From JBBRXJ01 sp038248505 (GTDB taxonomy: Bacteria > Bacteroidota > Bacteroidia > Bacteroidales > JBBRXJ01), in NCBI GenBank assembly GCA_038248505.1, contig JBBRXJ010000058.1, positions 1 through 23,018 on the forward strand: a stretch of DNA of 23,018 nt. The letters run 5' to 3'. This document shows, piece by piece, positions 16,423 to 22,969 of the stretch. The translations under genes were made by a program, and so were the position numbers. Numbering within the stretch: the first letter of the stretch is position 1; every line of letters begins with the position of its first letter. The notes beneath the pieces were generated by a model. That model did not search any database, was not told where the DNA came from, and saw only the letters and a program-made list of their open reading frames with translations.

Positions 16423-17817
16423 TTAAGCCATTGATTGTATCACTTCCATTATTCGTTTTGCAAGATTATCAGCAGATACAGCACTAGAACTTTCTGCATA
16501 TATTCGAATAATTGGTTCGGTATTCGATTTCCGAAGATGTACCCATTCTTTTGCTTGAACAAAATCTATACGCACACCATCTGACGTATTTAATTTTTCA
16601 TTTCTAAACAGCTCTTGAACACTCATTAAAATTGCATCCACATTAGTATCCGGTTTCAATTCAATTTTATTTTTTGAGATAAAGTATGCTGGGTATGTTT
16701 TTCGTAAAGCAGAACAGCTTAATCCTTTCTTAGCCAAATGTGTGAGAAACAAAGCTACACCTACCAAAGCATCACGACCATAATGCAATTCAGGATAAAT
16801 AATACCACCATTACCTTCGCCACCAATAACAGCATTACAATCTTTCATCTGTTTTACTACATTCACCTCTCCTACTGCAGACGCATAGTAAGTGCCACCG
16901 TATTTTTCGGTAACATCCATCAATGCGCGTGTTGACGACAAATTTGAAACTGTATTTCCTTTTATATTTTCGAGAATATAGTCAGAAACAGCAACCAAAG
17001 TATATTCTTCACCAAACATAGTACCATCTTCACAAACAATAGCTAACCTATCAACATCGGGATCAACCACAAAACCTAAATTGGCCCCATGCTTCACAAC
17101 CGCCGATGCAATTTCAGTTAAATGTTCGGGTAATGGTTCTGGATTATGAGGGAAAATCCCTGTTGGCTCACAATACAAAGGAATAATCTCTTTTACACCT
17201 AATGCTTTCAAAAGTGCTATTATTGCAGGGCCTCCAATAGAATTAACAGCATCTATTGCCACTTTAAATGATGCCATTTTAATTGCATTGGTATCAACTA
17301 AAGGAAGATCAAGTATTTGTTGAATATGTTTATCAAGCCAAGTGTTATCGTTTACAATTTTTCCAATTTTATCAATAGTAGCAAATGAAAAATCGTCAGT
17401 ATCTGCAATCTTTAAAACCTCGGCCCCTTCAATAGCATTAATGAATTCGCCTTTCTCATTTAATAGCTTCAAAGCATTCCATTGCCATGGATTATGGCTA
17501 GCAGTTAGAATAATACCTCCAACAGCCTTTTCAGCAGGAACAGCCATTTCAACAGTAGGTGTTGTAGCTAAACCTAAATCAATTATTTCAAAGCCAAGAC
17601 CAACTAGGGTATTATTAACAAGGCCAACAAACATAGAACCAGAAATGCGTGCATCACGGCCAACGATTATTCGTAACGCCAATTTATTTGAATTACGTCG
17701 TATAAGCCATGTGCCAAAAGCAGCTGAAAAACGAACAATATCTAATGGGCTCAAGCCCTCGCCAACCTTACCGCCAATAGTACCTCTGATACCTGAAATT
17801 GATTTAATTAAAGTCAT
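16423..17817 (-). CDS. glmM: Phosphoglucosamine mutase
   Basis: Converts glucosamine 6-phosphate to glucosamine 1-phosphate, feeding UDP-GlcNAc for peptidoglycan and LPS. Alpha-D-phosphohexomutase landmarks, numbered from this start, are the SISGIRGTIGG opening (6-16), the phosphoserine loop TASHNP (105-110), the metal-binding DPDVDR (252-257), the sugar-binding GGEGNGG (332-338) and the phosphate-binding RKSNTEPIIRIY (429-440). The start is set at ATG 17817, not the upstream in-frame TTG, because a -7 promoter box ends 12 bases before it and the TTG would lie inside that box. Phosphomannomutase activity is possible, but the RGTIGG-type Bacteroidota protein is normally taken as GlmM. Upstream on the same strand is an unknown gene. 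Confidence 0.9.
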   Translation of the reverse strand: MTLIKSISGIRGTIGGKVGEGLSPLDIVRFSAAFGTWLIRRNSNKLALRIIVGRDARISGSMFVGLVNNTLVGLGFEIIDLGLATTPTVEMAVPAEKAVGGIILTASHNPWQWNALKLLNEKGEFINAIEGAEVLKIADTDDFSFATIDKIGKIVNDNTWLDKHIQQILDLPLVDTNAIKMASFKVAIDAVNSIGGPAIIALLKALGVKEIIPLYCEPTGIFPHNPEPLPEHLTEIASAVVKHGANLGFVVDPDVDRLAIVCEDGTMFGEEYTLVAVSDYILENIKGNTVSNLSSTRALMDVTEKYGGTYYASAVGEVNVVKQMKDCNAVIGGEGNGGIIYPELHYGRDALVGVALFLTHLAKKGLSCSALRKTYPAYFISKNKIELKPDTNVDAILMSVQELFRNEKLNTSDGVRIDFVQAKEWVHLRKSNTEPIIRIYAESSSAVSADNLAKRIMEVIQSMA

Positions 17818-17829
17818 GATTTTTTTTTG

Positions 17830-17837
17830 CAAATATA
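17830..17837 (-). promoter_or_regulatory. -7 promoter box of glmM
   Basis: Read on the minus strand, TATATTTG is an exact TAnnTTTG element ending 12 bases before the glmM ATG. Transcription would start only about 5 bases ahead of the start codon, so the mRNA would be nearly leaderless. No clear -33 element was seen in the A/T-only DNA upstream. Confidence 0.55.
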
Positions 17838-17891
17838 AAAAGAAGAAAATAAAAAATTAATTTATTGTATTGAGAAATAAATTGTGCTTCT

Positions 17892-18344
17892 TTAATATCC
17901 TATAACCCAAAGAACACGCTCCTCTTCAATACACATACTTACCATAGTAGTAAGTTCTTGAGTAATCTTTTTGAGGTTTTCAAAAACATCTTCCCAATGG
18001 TTCAATTCCGGATCGTCACTTTCAAGTTTTGATAAAAATAATCGTCCCATATAAAGAACCAACAAACGATCAATAAAATCTTGTTTTGTTTTAATAACAG
18101 ACCATTTGGCTGTTATTATATTCAACTCATTTAACAGAACAACAATATTACGAACGGTATAACGAGTAGGGGTAAAATATTCATATAGTTTATTGGCATT
18201 CTCAAAGCACTCTGAGAATAAGTTAAAGGCAATAGTGTCCATAAATTTGGACTCAGAATCACAACGAAGATACAATTCAGTATCACCTGTTGTATTGAAT
18301 TCAACAAAATTCAATCGATCCGATTCAAATAACTCCAACCTCAT
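17892..18344 (-). CDS. Conserved-looking hypothetical protein (150 aa)
   Basis: I do not recognise this protein. It has no signal peptide or membrane segment, so it is probably cytoplasmic. The N-terminal ~35 residues (LELFESDRLNFVEFNTTGDTE) look like beta structure. The rest is mostly predicted helix, including AFNLFSECFENANKLYEYF, RNIVVLLNELNI and DFIDRLLVLYMGRLFLSKL. The C-terminus is acidic then hydrophobic (IEEERVLWVIGY). It reads as a real gene: an uninterrupted frame, normal amino-acid composition, an ATG start, and a place between two same-strand genes with no competing frame. It lies 74 bases upstream of glmM. The secG terminator separates it from the operon upstream. Confidence 0.7.
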   Translation of the reverse strand: MRLELFESDRLNFVEFNTTGDTELYLRCDSESKFMDTIAFNLFSECFENANKLYEYFTPTRYTVRNIVVLLNELNIITAKWSVIKTKQDFIDRLLVLYMGRLFLSKLESDDPELNHWEDVFENLKKITQELTTMVSMCIEEERVLWVIGY

Positions 18345-18472
18345 AAATCTATTTTGGTTGATAAATTACAAAAAAAACTTAATATACGAGCATCTTATAA
18401 ACCTTTTTTTATTGTGAAAAACCACAGGCGTCAATAAATTTGGTATAAGTCTTTAATTTTTTATACGAAACG

Positions 18473-18503
18473 AAAAAAAGGCCTGTCAAAATAGACAAGC
18501 CTT
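18473..18503 (-). terminator. Rho-independent terminator of the secG operon
   Basis: On the minus strand, AGGCTTGTC (18502-18494) pairs with GACAGGCCT (18487-18479), with one G-T pair, across a 6-base loop. Seven Ts follow (18479-18473). It lies about 24 bases after the secG stop. Confidence 0.85.
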
Positions 18504-18526
18504 TAATATGTAATAAATTAAATATC

Positions 18527-18868
18527 TTACTGTTGAGGAGCAGCCGGAGCTGGCTGTTCTTGTGTTGGTGCATTTTGTGCGCCAGCTGATTCAGTATTTG
18601 GTGCTTGATTCTCAAGTTTTGAGCGTTGCTCAACTTTGCCACCACGTGGAACCGTCATACCAGCAATTAAAGACAATGCAAGCAAACCTAAAGCCAATGA
18701 CCATGTTGCTTTTTCAAGAAAATCAGTCGTTCTCTTAACACCAATTATCTGATTTGATGCCATAAAATTAGAGGCTAAACCTCCTCCTTTTGAGTTCTGC
18801 ACCAAAACTATTAGGACTAAAAGGATAGATACGATGATAATCAGTACCATTACTAAGCTGTACAACAT
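18527..18868 (-). CDS. secG: Preprotein translocase subunit SecG
   Basis: A small inner-membrane partner of SecYE that assists SecA-driven export. Two membrane segments are visible, at about 4-24 (LVMVLIIIVSILLVLIVLVQ) and 53-70 (ATWSLALGLLALSLIAGM). Between them is the family signature QNSKGGGLASNF (24-35) and the FLEKATW stretch. The C-terminus from about residue 75 is a low-complexity Ala/Gln/Pro tail (APTQEQPAPAAPQQ), a common extension in this phylum. It is the last gene of the operon, starting 12 bases after the unknown TPR-like gene. Confidence 0.95.
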   Translation of the reverse strand: MLYSLVMVLIIIVSILLVLIVLVQNSKGGGLASNFMASNQIIGVKRTTDFLEKATWSLALGLLALSLIAGMTVPRGGKVEQRSKLENQAPNTESAGAQNAPTQEQPAPAAPQQ

Positions 18869-18880
18869 ATTCTGATTGAT

Positions 18881-19873
18881 TTATGAATTATTAATTAATT
18901 TTTTAATCTCATTAATTTTGGCTGCAAAGTAAGCACTTTTTTCAGGATTTTTCAAACTTAATTTTTCAAATGCTTGAATAGCCTTTGAATAAGCCTTTTG
19001 CTGAACAAAAATTTGTGCTAAGGTCTCCGTTAGATACGCATCACTTTCGCGAATACTATCTACCGAAAGATCGTCACCAGTCTGCTGATCAGGCCTTAAG
19101 CGTACTTTAGTGTCTGGGGTCGTGCTTATAAAACGTTCAATGATATCGTCTTTTTTATTTTTCCGAGGCTTAGGAGGTTCTTTAAGAAGATCCGTGGGTT
19201 TCTCAAATTGCAAAAGATCATGTTTCCCTTTTTTCAATTTTGCCTCATTCTCTATGGTATGATCGGCTGTTTCGTCTTTCTCCAGAAACTGTATAACGGT
19301 ATCCTGCTTTCTACGTGTACGTTGCTCGTAAATAGGATTTACCAATGCCTCAACATTTTGTTGCATCACATCCTCAATACGAGTTTTATCCGTCGCGCTC
19401 TTTTTCTGATTTGATAAAACAGAAGCAATACTACTTCTCATCTGCTCTCTTGCGGCATGTGGTCTTAATTTCTTTGGTTCAACAGGAATTAATTCCTGTT
19501 CTTCAATAATTGCATTTTCAGCGCTTGGACTATCTAATGAAACTATTACAGACGATATTTGTTCCTCCACCTCTTTACTAATTTCAGAGAACTTAGCTTG
19601 ACTAGGATTCTCTATTTCAAAAGCATTTTTGGGAGTATCAATTTTGTTACTAATAATATCCAACATCAAAACTGGATCATTAACTAATGAACCGTACTCA
19701 GCTAACAAAGTAGAATGATCATTTTTATTATTGCGACAAAGAGCATATAGATATAAAAGCCTTGCCGATTGAAAATAGGGGTACTCTTTTATAAGCAGCT
19801 CAATTTCATGAAGCATTTGCTCCGTAATTGGTTCCCCAACATTAACCTTATCAATAATAAGAGAAATATTCAT
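18881..19873 (-). CDS. Unknown TPR-like protein between lptE and secG
   Basis: I cannot give it a function. The N-terminal ~80 residues are helical (EQMLHEIELLIKEYPYFQSARLLYLYAL), resembling a helical repeat domain. The middle (about 110-260) is charged, low-complexity and probably disordered, with lysine-rich PPKPRKNKKDD. The C-terminal ~50 residues (LTETLAQIFVQQKAYSKAIQAFEKLSLKNPEKS) are one clear TPR-like unit. There is no signal peptide, so it is probably cytoplasmic or a peripheral adaptor. The ATG at 19873 is preferred over an in-frame TTG at 19882, because the ATG falls two bases after the lptE stop. Position in the operon suggests a link to envelope biogenesis or secretion, which is inference only. 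Confidence 0.8.
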   Translation of the reverse strand: MNISLIIDKVNVGEPITEQMLHEIELLIKEYPYFQSARLLYLYALCRNNKNDHSTLLAEYGSLVNDPVLMLDIISNKIDTPKNAFEIENPSQAKFSEISKEVEEQISSVIVSLDSPSAENAIIEEQELIPVEPKKLRPHAAREQMRSSIASVLSNQKKSATDKTRIEDVMQQNVEALVNPIYEQRTRRKQDTVIQFLEKDETADHTIENEAKLKKGKHDLLQFEKPTDLLKEPPKPRKNKKDDIIERFISTTPDTKVRLRPDQQTGDDLSVDSIRESDAYLTETLAQIFVQQKAYSKAIQAFEKLSLKNPEKSAYFAAKINEIKKLINNS

Positions 19874-19875
19874 TT

Positions 19876-20382
19876 TCACCAATTAACAAATGCTTTATTA
19901 AAAATATCTTCCGTAAGCTGCTCAACAATATTTTTGATCAAAGTAGATTCAATCGAATTGAGACTTTTCTTTGTATCAAAATCCTCATAACGAGTAAAAC
20001 TTGTGGAGAAATCCTGTTTCATGTCTTTTGTATTTGTAAACTTCACTTTAATTGTAATCGTTAAACGAGTTTGAGCTGCCTGATCATTTGCTTGAATAGC
20101 AACAGGGCGCGTATCATATCCTGTAATTTCTCCCTCAAAGGTAACATCTCCATTGCTATTTCCTAATTTCAAACTAGTTTGACTTTGTATTTTATCTTTT
20201 AATGCATTCGTTAATGTATAAGACAAACTCGGTTGAAACAATGGAGCATTGTTCGGAAAAGTTTGCACAACAAAGGTTTTCACGTCGGGCGAGATAGATG
20301 CACCAGATAATGAATAATTGATTTTGCAACTACTCAACATACAGGCACTAAATAAAAGGAAATAAATAATTCTCTTTCTCAT
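19876..20382 (-). CDS. lptE: LPS-assembly lipoprotein LptE
   Basis: An outer-membrane lipoprotein that plugs and assembles LptD for lipopolysaccharide insertion. The signal MRKRIIYFLLFSACMLSSC has lipobox LSSC with acylated Cys19. The mature protein begins KINYSLSGASISPDVKTFVVQTFPNNA, the compact Bacteroidota LptE pattern. The EGEITGYDTRPVAIQANDQAAQTRLTITIKVKF region and a closing helix (IESTLIKNIVEQLTEDIFNKAFVNW) follow. Length (168) is typical. Its ATG overlaps the TGA of the sigma-54 activator gene (ATGA), so translation is probably coupled. The LPS-transport assignment rests on family pattern and on this conserved neighbourhood with secG. Confidence 0.85.
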   Translation of the reverse strand: MRKRIIYFLLFSACMLSSCKINYSLSGASISPDVKTFVVQTFPNNAPLFQPSLSYTLTNALKDKIQSQTSLKLGNSNGDVTFEGEITGYDTRPVAIQANDQAAQTRLTITIKVKFTNTKDMKQDFSTSFTRYEDFDTKKSLNSIESTLIKNIVEQLTEDIFNKAFVNW

Positions 20383-21617
20383 TCTAAATTATATTCATTT
20401 ATTTTACGGTAAAGAGTACGCTCAGAAATACCCAACTCTTTAGCAGCGAATTTACGTTTCCCGCTATGTCTTTCAAGTGCTTTTTGTATGAGCTCAATTT
20501 CTTTACCTTCTATTGAAAGATTTTCTTCTAAAATTTCTTCTGTATCTTCAATATGTCTAATAGTAGCATTATCGACAATCACATTGGATTTACGTTCTTT
20601 ATCAAAAACTTTTACGTCTTCTTTTTCAGTGTGGATTCGATTAATTATCTCCGAATGATCCTCCTCTAATCCCTCATATCTAATTCCTTTTCGAATCATA
20701 TCGAAAACAAGTTTCTTAAGCTCATTCATATCACTCTTCATATCGAAGAGAATTTTATATAATATTTCACGCTCGGATGCAAAGGTTTTTTCATCGTCCT
20801 TTTTCATAATAGCAGGAAGACGCATACTGGAATCGTCGGGCAAATAACGTTGTAGCGTTTCATTATCAAAATCGCGTTTTTCCTCAATTACAGACATTTG
20901 TTCCGTAATATTTTTAAGTTGGCGAATATTACCTGGCCAAGCATATTCCAATAATAAACGCCTAGCATCATCATTAATTTTAACAGAAGGCATGCGATAT
21001 TTCTCTGCACAGTCTAAAGCGAATTTACGAAATAACAATAGGATATCATCTCCCCGTTCACGAAGTGGGGGTACAAAAATAGGAACCGTATTTAATCTAT
21101 AAAAAAGATCTTCTCTAAATCGACCCTTACTAATTAAAATTGGAATCTCCATATTGGTTGCAGCAATAACCCGCACATTGGTCTTTTGCATTTTTGATGA
21201 ACCCACTCGCATATACTCCCCCGTTTCAAGCACACGTAATAAGCGAACCTGTGTTGCAATAGGAAGTTCACTTACCTCATCCAAAAAAATAGTACCTCCA
21301 TTGGCTTCTTCAAAATAGCCTTTACGACTTTCATGGGCGCCGGTAAAAGAACCTTTTTCATGGCCAAACAATTCAGAATCAATGGTACCTTCAGGAATAG
21401 CGCCACAATTCACAGCAATATAGTTGCCGTGCTTACGTGCACTGTGTTGGTGAATAATTTGAGGAAAAACCTCTTTACCAGTACCGCTCTCACCGGTAAT
21501 AAGCACCGAAAGATCGGTAGGAGCTACCTGAACGGCGATATCAAGTGCTCGGTGTAGTTCGGCATAATTCCCTATTATTCCAAAACGTTGCTTTACTTTC
21601 TGAACATCGGTAGACAT
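20379..21617 (-). CDS. Sigma-54-dependent transcriptional activator, no receiver domain
   Basis: A AAA+ enhancer-binding protein that remodels RNA polymerase holoenzyme containing RpoN. The central domain (about 10-245) has Walker A GESGTGKE (42-49), the sigma-54-contacting loop GSFTGA (89-94, a Ser variant of GAFTGA), Walker B TIFLDEV (109-115), the RFREDLFYRL arginine-finger region (166-175) and WPGNIRQL (227-234). A linker of about 120 residues, charged and helical, follows. It leads to a Fis-type helix-turn-helix (about 374-411, AAKELGISERTLYRKI). There is no N-terminal receiver, GAF or PAS domain, so activity is probably controlled by expression, by partners or by the long linker. It heads the operon with lptE and secG. 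What it regulates is not visible: I saw no -24/-12 GG-GC element in the window. Confidence 0.92.
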   Translation of the reverse strand: MSTDVQKVKQRFGIIGNYAELHRALDIAVQVAPTDLSVLITGESGTGKEVFPQIIHQHSARKHGNYIAVNCGAIPEGTIDSELFGHEKGSFTGAHESRKGYFEEANGGTIFLDEVSELPIATQVRLLRVLETGEYMRVGSSKMQKTNVRVIAATNMEIPILISKGRFREDLFYRLNTVPIFVPPLRERGDDILLLFRKFALDCAEKYRMPSVKINDDARRLLLEYAWPGNIRQLKNITEQMSVIEEKRDFDNETLQRYLPDDSSMRLPAIMKKDDEKTFASEREILYKILFDMKSDMNELKKLVFDMIRKGIRYEGLEEDHSEIINRIHTEKEDVKVFDKERKSNVIVDNATIRHIEDTEEILEENLSIEGKEIELIQKALERHSGKRKFAAKELGISERTLYRKINEYNLE

Positions 21618-21695
21618 AAACTAAGTATATGAAAAAGTGTCAGTTTGTTTGTTTTATCTATAAAGTCCCAATTAAAACAGACTTTTTTAACATGA

Positions 21696-21703
21696 CAAAT
21701 TTA
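21696..21703 (-). promoter_or_regulatory. Probable -7 box of the sigma-54 activator/lptE/secG operon
   Basis: TAAATTTG on the minus strand is an exact TAnnTTTG element about 79 bases before the start codon at 21617. It lies inside the preserved side of the region, so the mobile-element debris further upstream has probably not removed the promoter. Confidence 0.45.
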
Positions 21704-21965
21704 CATATTTTTTTATCTGATATATGGATTTGTTAGACTAAAATAATATAATGAATACCAATCTGTAGTAGCTATTAAATAGTTGTGTGCAAGGCCAGAA
21801 AACCTCAATATTGACAGTTTGCAATAATCTCTCTTGCTAGATCTTTAGCAATGAACTTGCTAATTATAAATAAAAATAAGCCTCATCTATTACACTGAAT
21901 GATTGTATTATGTGTATATTTTTGCTAATTGCTCAGTAAATACACTGCAAATAAATTTTAGGATT
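21704..21965. other. Non-coding stretch, no feature recognised
   Basis: AT-rich DNA with stops in all frames. I see no tRNA, hairpin terminator or recognisable gene fragment here. It lies between the sigma-54 activator promoter region and mobile-element remnants and may be decayed sequence. Confidence 0.5.
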
Positions 21966-22046
21966 ATGACTAAATTTCAACATACAGAAATACAATTAGT
22001 ACATCCAACTTCTGACTCAAGGCTAACCGACCTAGTACCCAGATAA
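21966..22046 (+). pseudogene. Possible remnant of a gene start (Fic-like N-terminus?)
   Basis: An ATG opens a 26-codon frame, MTKFQHTEIQLVHPTSDSRL then TDLVPR, which has normal protein composition before a stop. The EIQLVHPTSDSRLTDLV wording resembles my memory of the N-terminus of some Bacteroidota Fic-family proteins. This is a recollection, not an alignment. Downstream frames carry several stops, so nothing longer survives. It may equally be chance. Confidence 0.25.
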
Positions 22047-22124
22047 TTGAAATGCTGCTTACCAAAATTGCTTCTTGAGGAGTAAAACTGTTGAATCTAA
22101 AGTTTCAGAAGGGACATATATACT

Positions 22125-22137
22125 GAGACCGTTGCAA
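22125..22137 (+). repeat. IS-end sequence GAGACCGTTGCAA, copy 1
   Basis: Identical over 13 bases to the terminus at 22881 and in the same orientation, but followed by different sequence (AAAGCCCCC). It abuts the IS1595-type remnant, so it is probably that element's surviving end or a solo end left by another IS. Confidence 0.6.
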
Positions 22138-22186
22138 AAAGCCCCCTAACGTTCCAGTTTTATTTTTAGGAGTTTTATAAGGAATG

Positions 22187-22384
22187 TTACATTACTGTTC
22201 CGCTTCTAAGTGTCGTTCTGAAGTCACATTTTTTGCATTTAAATTGCCCTCGTTTTTGCAGCTAATAATGTTTCTTGCAGCCACATTTTTTGCATTTCAC
22301 ACCGTTTTTAATTCTTACATCTCTAAAGTGCTCTCTGCATGAAAGCTCATCAGGAAATCGCTGAGAAAAATTTAATATATTCAT
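22187..22384 (-). pseudogene. Decayed N-terminus of an IS1595-type transposase
   Basis: Reading from an ATG at 22384, the frame gives MNILNFSQRFPDELSCREHF, a helix, then a zinc ribbon with CKKCG (31-35) and CKKCDFRTTLRSGTVM (50-65). Those features and the closing RTTLRSGTVM are the hallmark start of IS1595-superfamily transposases. A TAG at codon 41 sits where the family has Trp (KHYW). A TAA at codon 66 sits where Glu is expected after TVM. The DDE catalytic domain is gone. Only the first ~65 of roughly 300 residues remain, so the element is dead. It has interrupted or replaced the 3' part of the TonB-receptor fragment next to it. Confidence 0.75.
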
Positions 22385-22420
22385 ATCTTCTTTTTCTTGC
22401 GAAACAATCTGATTGTTACG

Positions 22421-22723
22421 TCAAAACGTGTCGGTGGTGTATGATAATGCAGAATCAAATAAATTAATGTGAATGCCTTCATAACCAACAAAACTATAAT
22501 TAATACTGTTTATACCTGATTGAATAGTAATTGAATAAAAACCATAGGAATTAGAAACAATTCCTTGATTAGTCGAATCAATCGAAATGGTAGCTCCTAT
22601 TAATTCTTCACCCGTCTCAATATCTCTGATATAACCACTAATTGTATACTTATTACTACAAACCACATGGATACAATTTATTAGAATAAAAATACTAAGA
22701 AATGCTAATTTAAATTTTATCAT
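22421..22723 (-). pseudogene. Truncated TonB-dependent receptor, N-terminus only
   Basis: The start MIKFKLAFLSIFILINCIHVVC is a signal peptide. It is followed by a carboxypeptidase-regulatory-like domain with YTISGYIRDIETGEELIGAT, GIVSNSYGFYSI and INYSFVGYEG. Such a domain opens many Bacteroidota TonB receptors. The frame then drifts (SALSYTTDTF) and stops at the junction with the IS1595-like remnant, so the TonB box, plug and barrel are missing. The ATG at 22723 is preferred over an in-frame TTG at 22750, which lies just past the preceding stop. It begins 27 bases after the end of another receptor fragment, so the two genes were once in tandem on the minus strand. Confidence 0.7.
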
Positions 22724-22750
22724 TACAAATATTGCTTTAGCAATAATCAA

Positions 22751-22879
22751 TTAAAAATTAACACTATACGAAACCGATGGTATTATTGGAAATTGACTAA
22801 ACTGCATCAATTTGTTCGTTCCATATTCATCTTTCTGATAAAAATAATAATAGGGGTTCTGTCTATTATAAACATTATA
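22751..22879 (-). pseudogene. C-terminal end of a TonB-dependent receptor, cut by an IS
   Basis: Minus-strand frame of 42 codons plus stop. It reads YNVYNRQNPYYYFYQKDEYG and ends FPIIPSVSYSVNF. This is the last beta-hairpins of a TonB receptor barrel, with the PIIPS-type penultimate strand and the terminal phenylalanine recognised by Bam. The frame is open right up to the IS end at 22881, so the insertion sequence has landed inside the gene 43 codons from its 3' end. The remainder, if preserved, lies beyond the IS outside the window. Confidence 0.75.
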
Positions 22880-22880
22880 T

Positions 22881-22893
22881 GAGACCGTTGCAA
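22881..22893 (+). repeat. IS-end sequence GAGACCGTTGCAA, copy 2
   Basis: The outermost 13 bases of the right-hand insertion sequence, identical to 22125-22137. Confidence 0.65.
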
Positions 22894-22958
22894 GGCAAAA
22901 TAGCATAAAAATATATCATATATAATTGTATTTCAGTGTATTGAGTCGTTTTTTTTGT

Positions 22959-22966
22959 TATATTTG
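22959..22966 (+). promoter_or_regulatory. -7 box of the IS transposase
   Basis: TATATTTG, an exact TAnnTTTG match, ends only 3 bases before the transposase ATG. The transcript would be leaderless or nearly so. Confidence 0.4.
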
Positions 22967-22969
22967 TGT

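Larger units (their letters stand above)
22125..22424 (-). mobile_element. Internally deleted IS1595-like element
   Basis: The 300 bases between the 13-bp end at 22125 and the point where the receptor frame breaks (about 22424) hold the decayed transposase start plus short flanks. The left boundary is supported by the repeat. The right boundary is only inferred from the loss of the receptor frame. I could not see a matching inverted end or target duplication there. Confidence 0.45.

Noticed and set aside
17342..17860. 172-codon plus-strand frame
   Set aside because: Antisense to the conserved start of glmM, with Ser/Pro/Lys-rich composition typical of a reverse-strand shadow.
18409..18645. 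78-codon minus-strand frame overlapping the end of secG and its terminator
   Set aside because: Runs through the secG terminator in another frame. Its composition follows the AT-rich DNA and nothing is conserved.
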